Below, in pieces: positions 63,989 through 64,000 of a stretch of DNA of 64,000 nucleotides. The DNA comes from Agrilactobacillus composti DSM 18527 = JCM 14202 (GTDB lineage: Bacteria > Bacillota > Bacilli > Lactobacillales > Lactobacillaceae): positions 1 through 64,000 of the forward strand of contig NZ_AZGA01000016.1 of the NCBI RefSeq assembly GCF_001436375.1, written 5' to 3'. The translations under genes and the position numbers were made by a program. Numbering within the stretch: the first letter of the stretch is position 1; the number at the start of each line of letters is the position of its first letter. Under the pieces are notes generated by a model, which was not told where the DNA came from, ran no database searches, and saw nothing but the letters and a program-made list of their open reading frames with translations.

Positions 63989-64000
63989 AGGCTTTAAAAA

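Noticed and set aside
1-64000. CRISPR arrays, tRNA or rRNA genes, phage or toxin-antitoxin modules
   Set aside because: No regularly spaced repeats, no cloverleaf-like sequences, and no integrase, capsid or toxin-antitoxin pairs were seen.

Overview
The window looks like chromosomal DNA of a low-to-moderate GC Gram-positive bacterium, most likely a member of the Lactobacillaceae. Supporting signs are strong AGGAGG-type ribosome binding sites, several TTG/GTG starts, six tRNA-sensing T-box leaders, CcpA cre and HrcA CIRCE sites, luxS, clpL, L-2-hydroxyisocaproate and L-lactate dehydrogenases, DUF4811 next to an LmrB-like pump, and an IS1380-type element. Species cannot be fixed from the sequence alone.

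Layout, left to right. (1) 80-3340, minus: a T-box-controlled operon of two isocitrate-lyase/PEP-mutase-family proteins, one of them degenerate, and an MFS carrier. (2) 3.4-6.9 kb: a multicopper oxidase, a TetR regulator and a DUF2974 alpha/beta hydrolase. (3) 6.9-9.2 kb, minus: a two-gene flavin/iron-sulfur oxidoreductase (NfnAB/SudAB type) behind a promoter that carries two palindromes. (4) 9.5-15.7 kb: a VOC protein, the ydbS-ydbT membrane pair, an isolated rmlB, an AEC transporter, a NUDIX hydrolase, luxS and azlC. azlD follows but is split by an IS1380-family element. (5) 17.7-22.6 kb: T-box(Trp)-trpDCFBA without trpE/trpG. (6) 22.7-25.7 kb, minus: a hydratase and an amino-acid permease, each behind its own T-box. 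(7) 25.7-33.5 kb: L-2-hydroxyisocaproate dehydrogenase and a hexuronate operon (uxuB-uxuA-kdgA-uxaC-mutarotase) with a divergent FadR-type regulator, a cre site and a probable operator. (8) 33.5-39 kb: clpL with CIRCE and an attenuator-like leader, then hemQ-MFS-hemH. (9) 39.3-43.4 kb: T-box(Met)-metQ-metN-metI-aminotransferase. (10) 43.5-49.2 kb: L-lactate dehydrogenase and two close permease paralogues flanking an MFS pump. (11) 49.3-58.4 kb: a merR-SDR-CMD operon, a sugar porter with a TIM-barrel protein, aldehyde dehydrogenase, isochorismatase, CorA with a membrane partner, and an Fe-S biogenesis-like protein. (12) 58.5-64 kb: a ketopantoate-reductase-family enzyme behind a T-box, nrdI, an LmrB-like pump with DUF4811 and a divergent MerR, and a low-molecular-weight tyrosine phosphatase.

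How the parts fit: the common theme is amino-acid sensing and 2-oxo/2-hydroxyacid metabolism. T-boxes read uncharged tRNA and control Trp synthesis, Met uptake, two hydratase/permease units, a PEP-mutase-type operon and a PanE-like dehydrogenase. The hemQ-MFS-hemH operon encodes only the last two steps of the coproporphyrin-dependent heme route with a transporter between them, which suggests porphyrin salvage. The window is mostly ordinary chromosome. The clearest recent event is the IS insertion that cut azlD.
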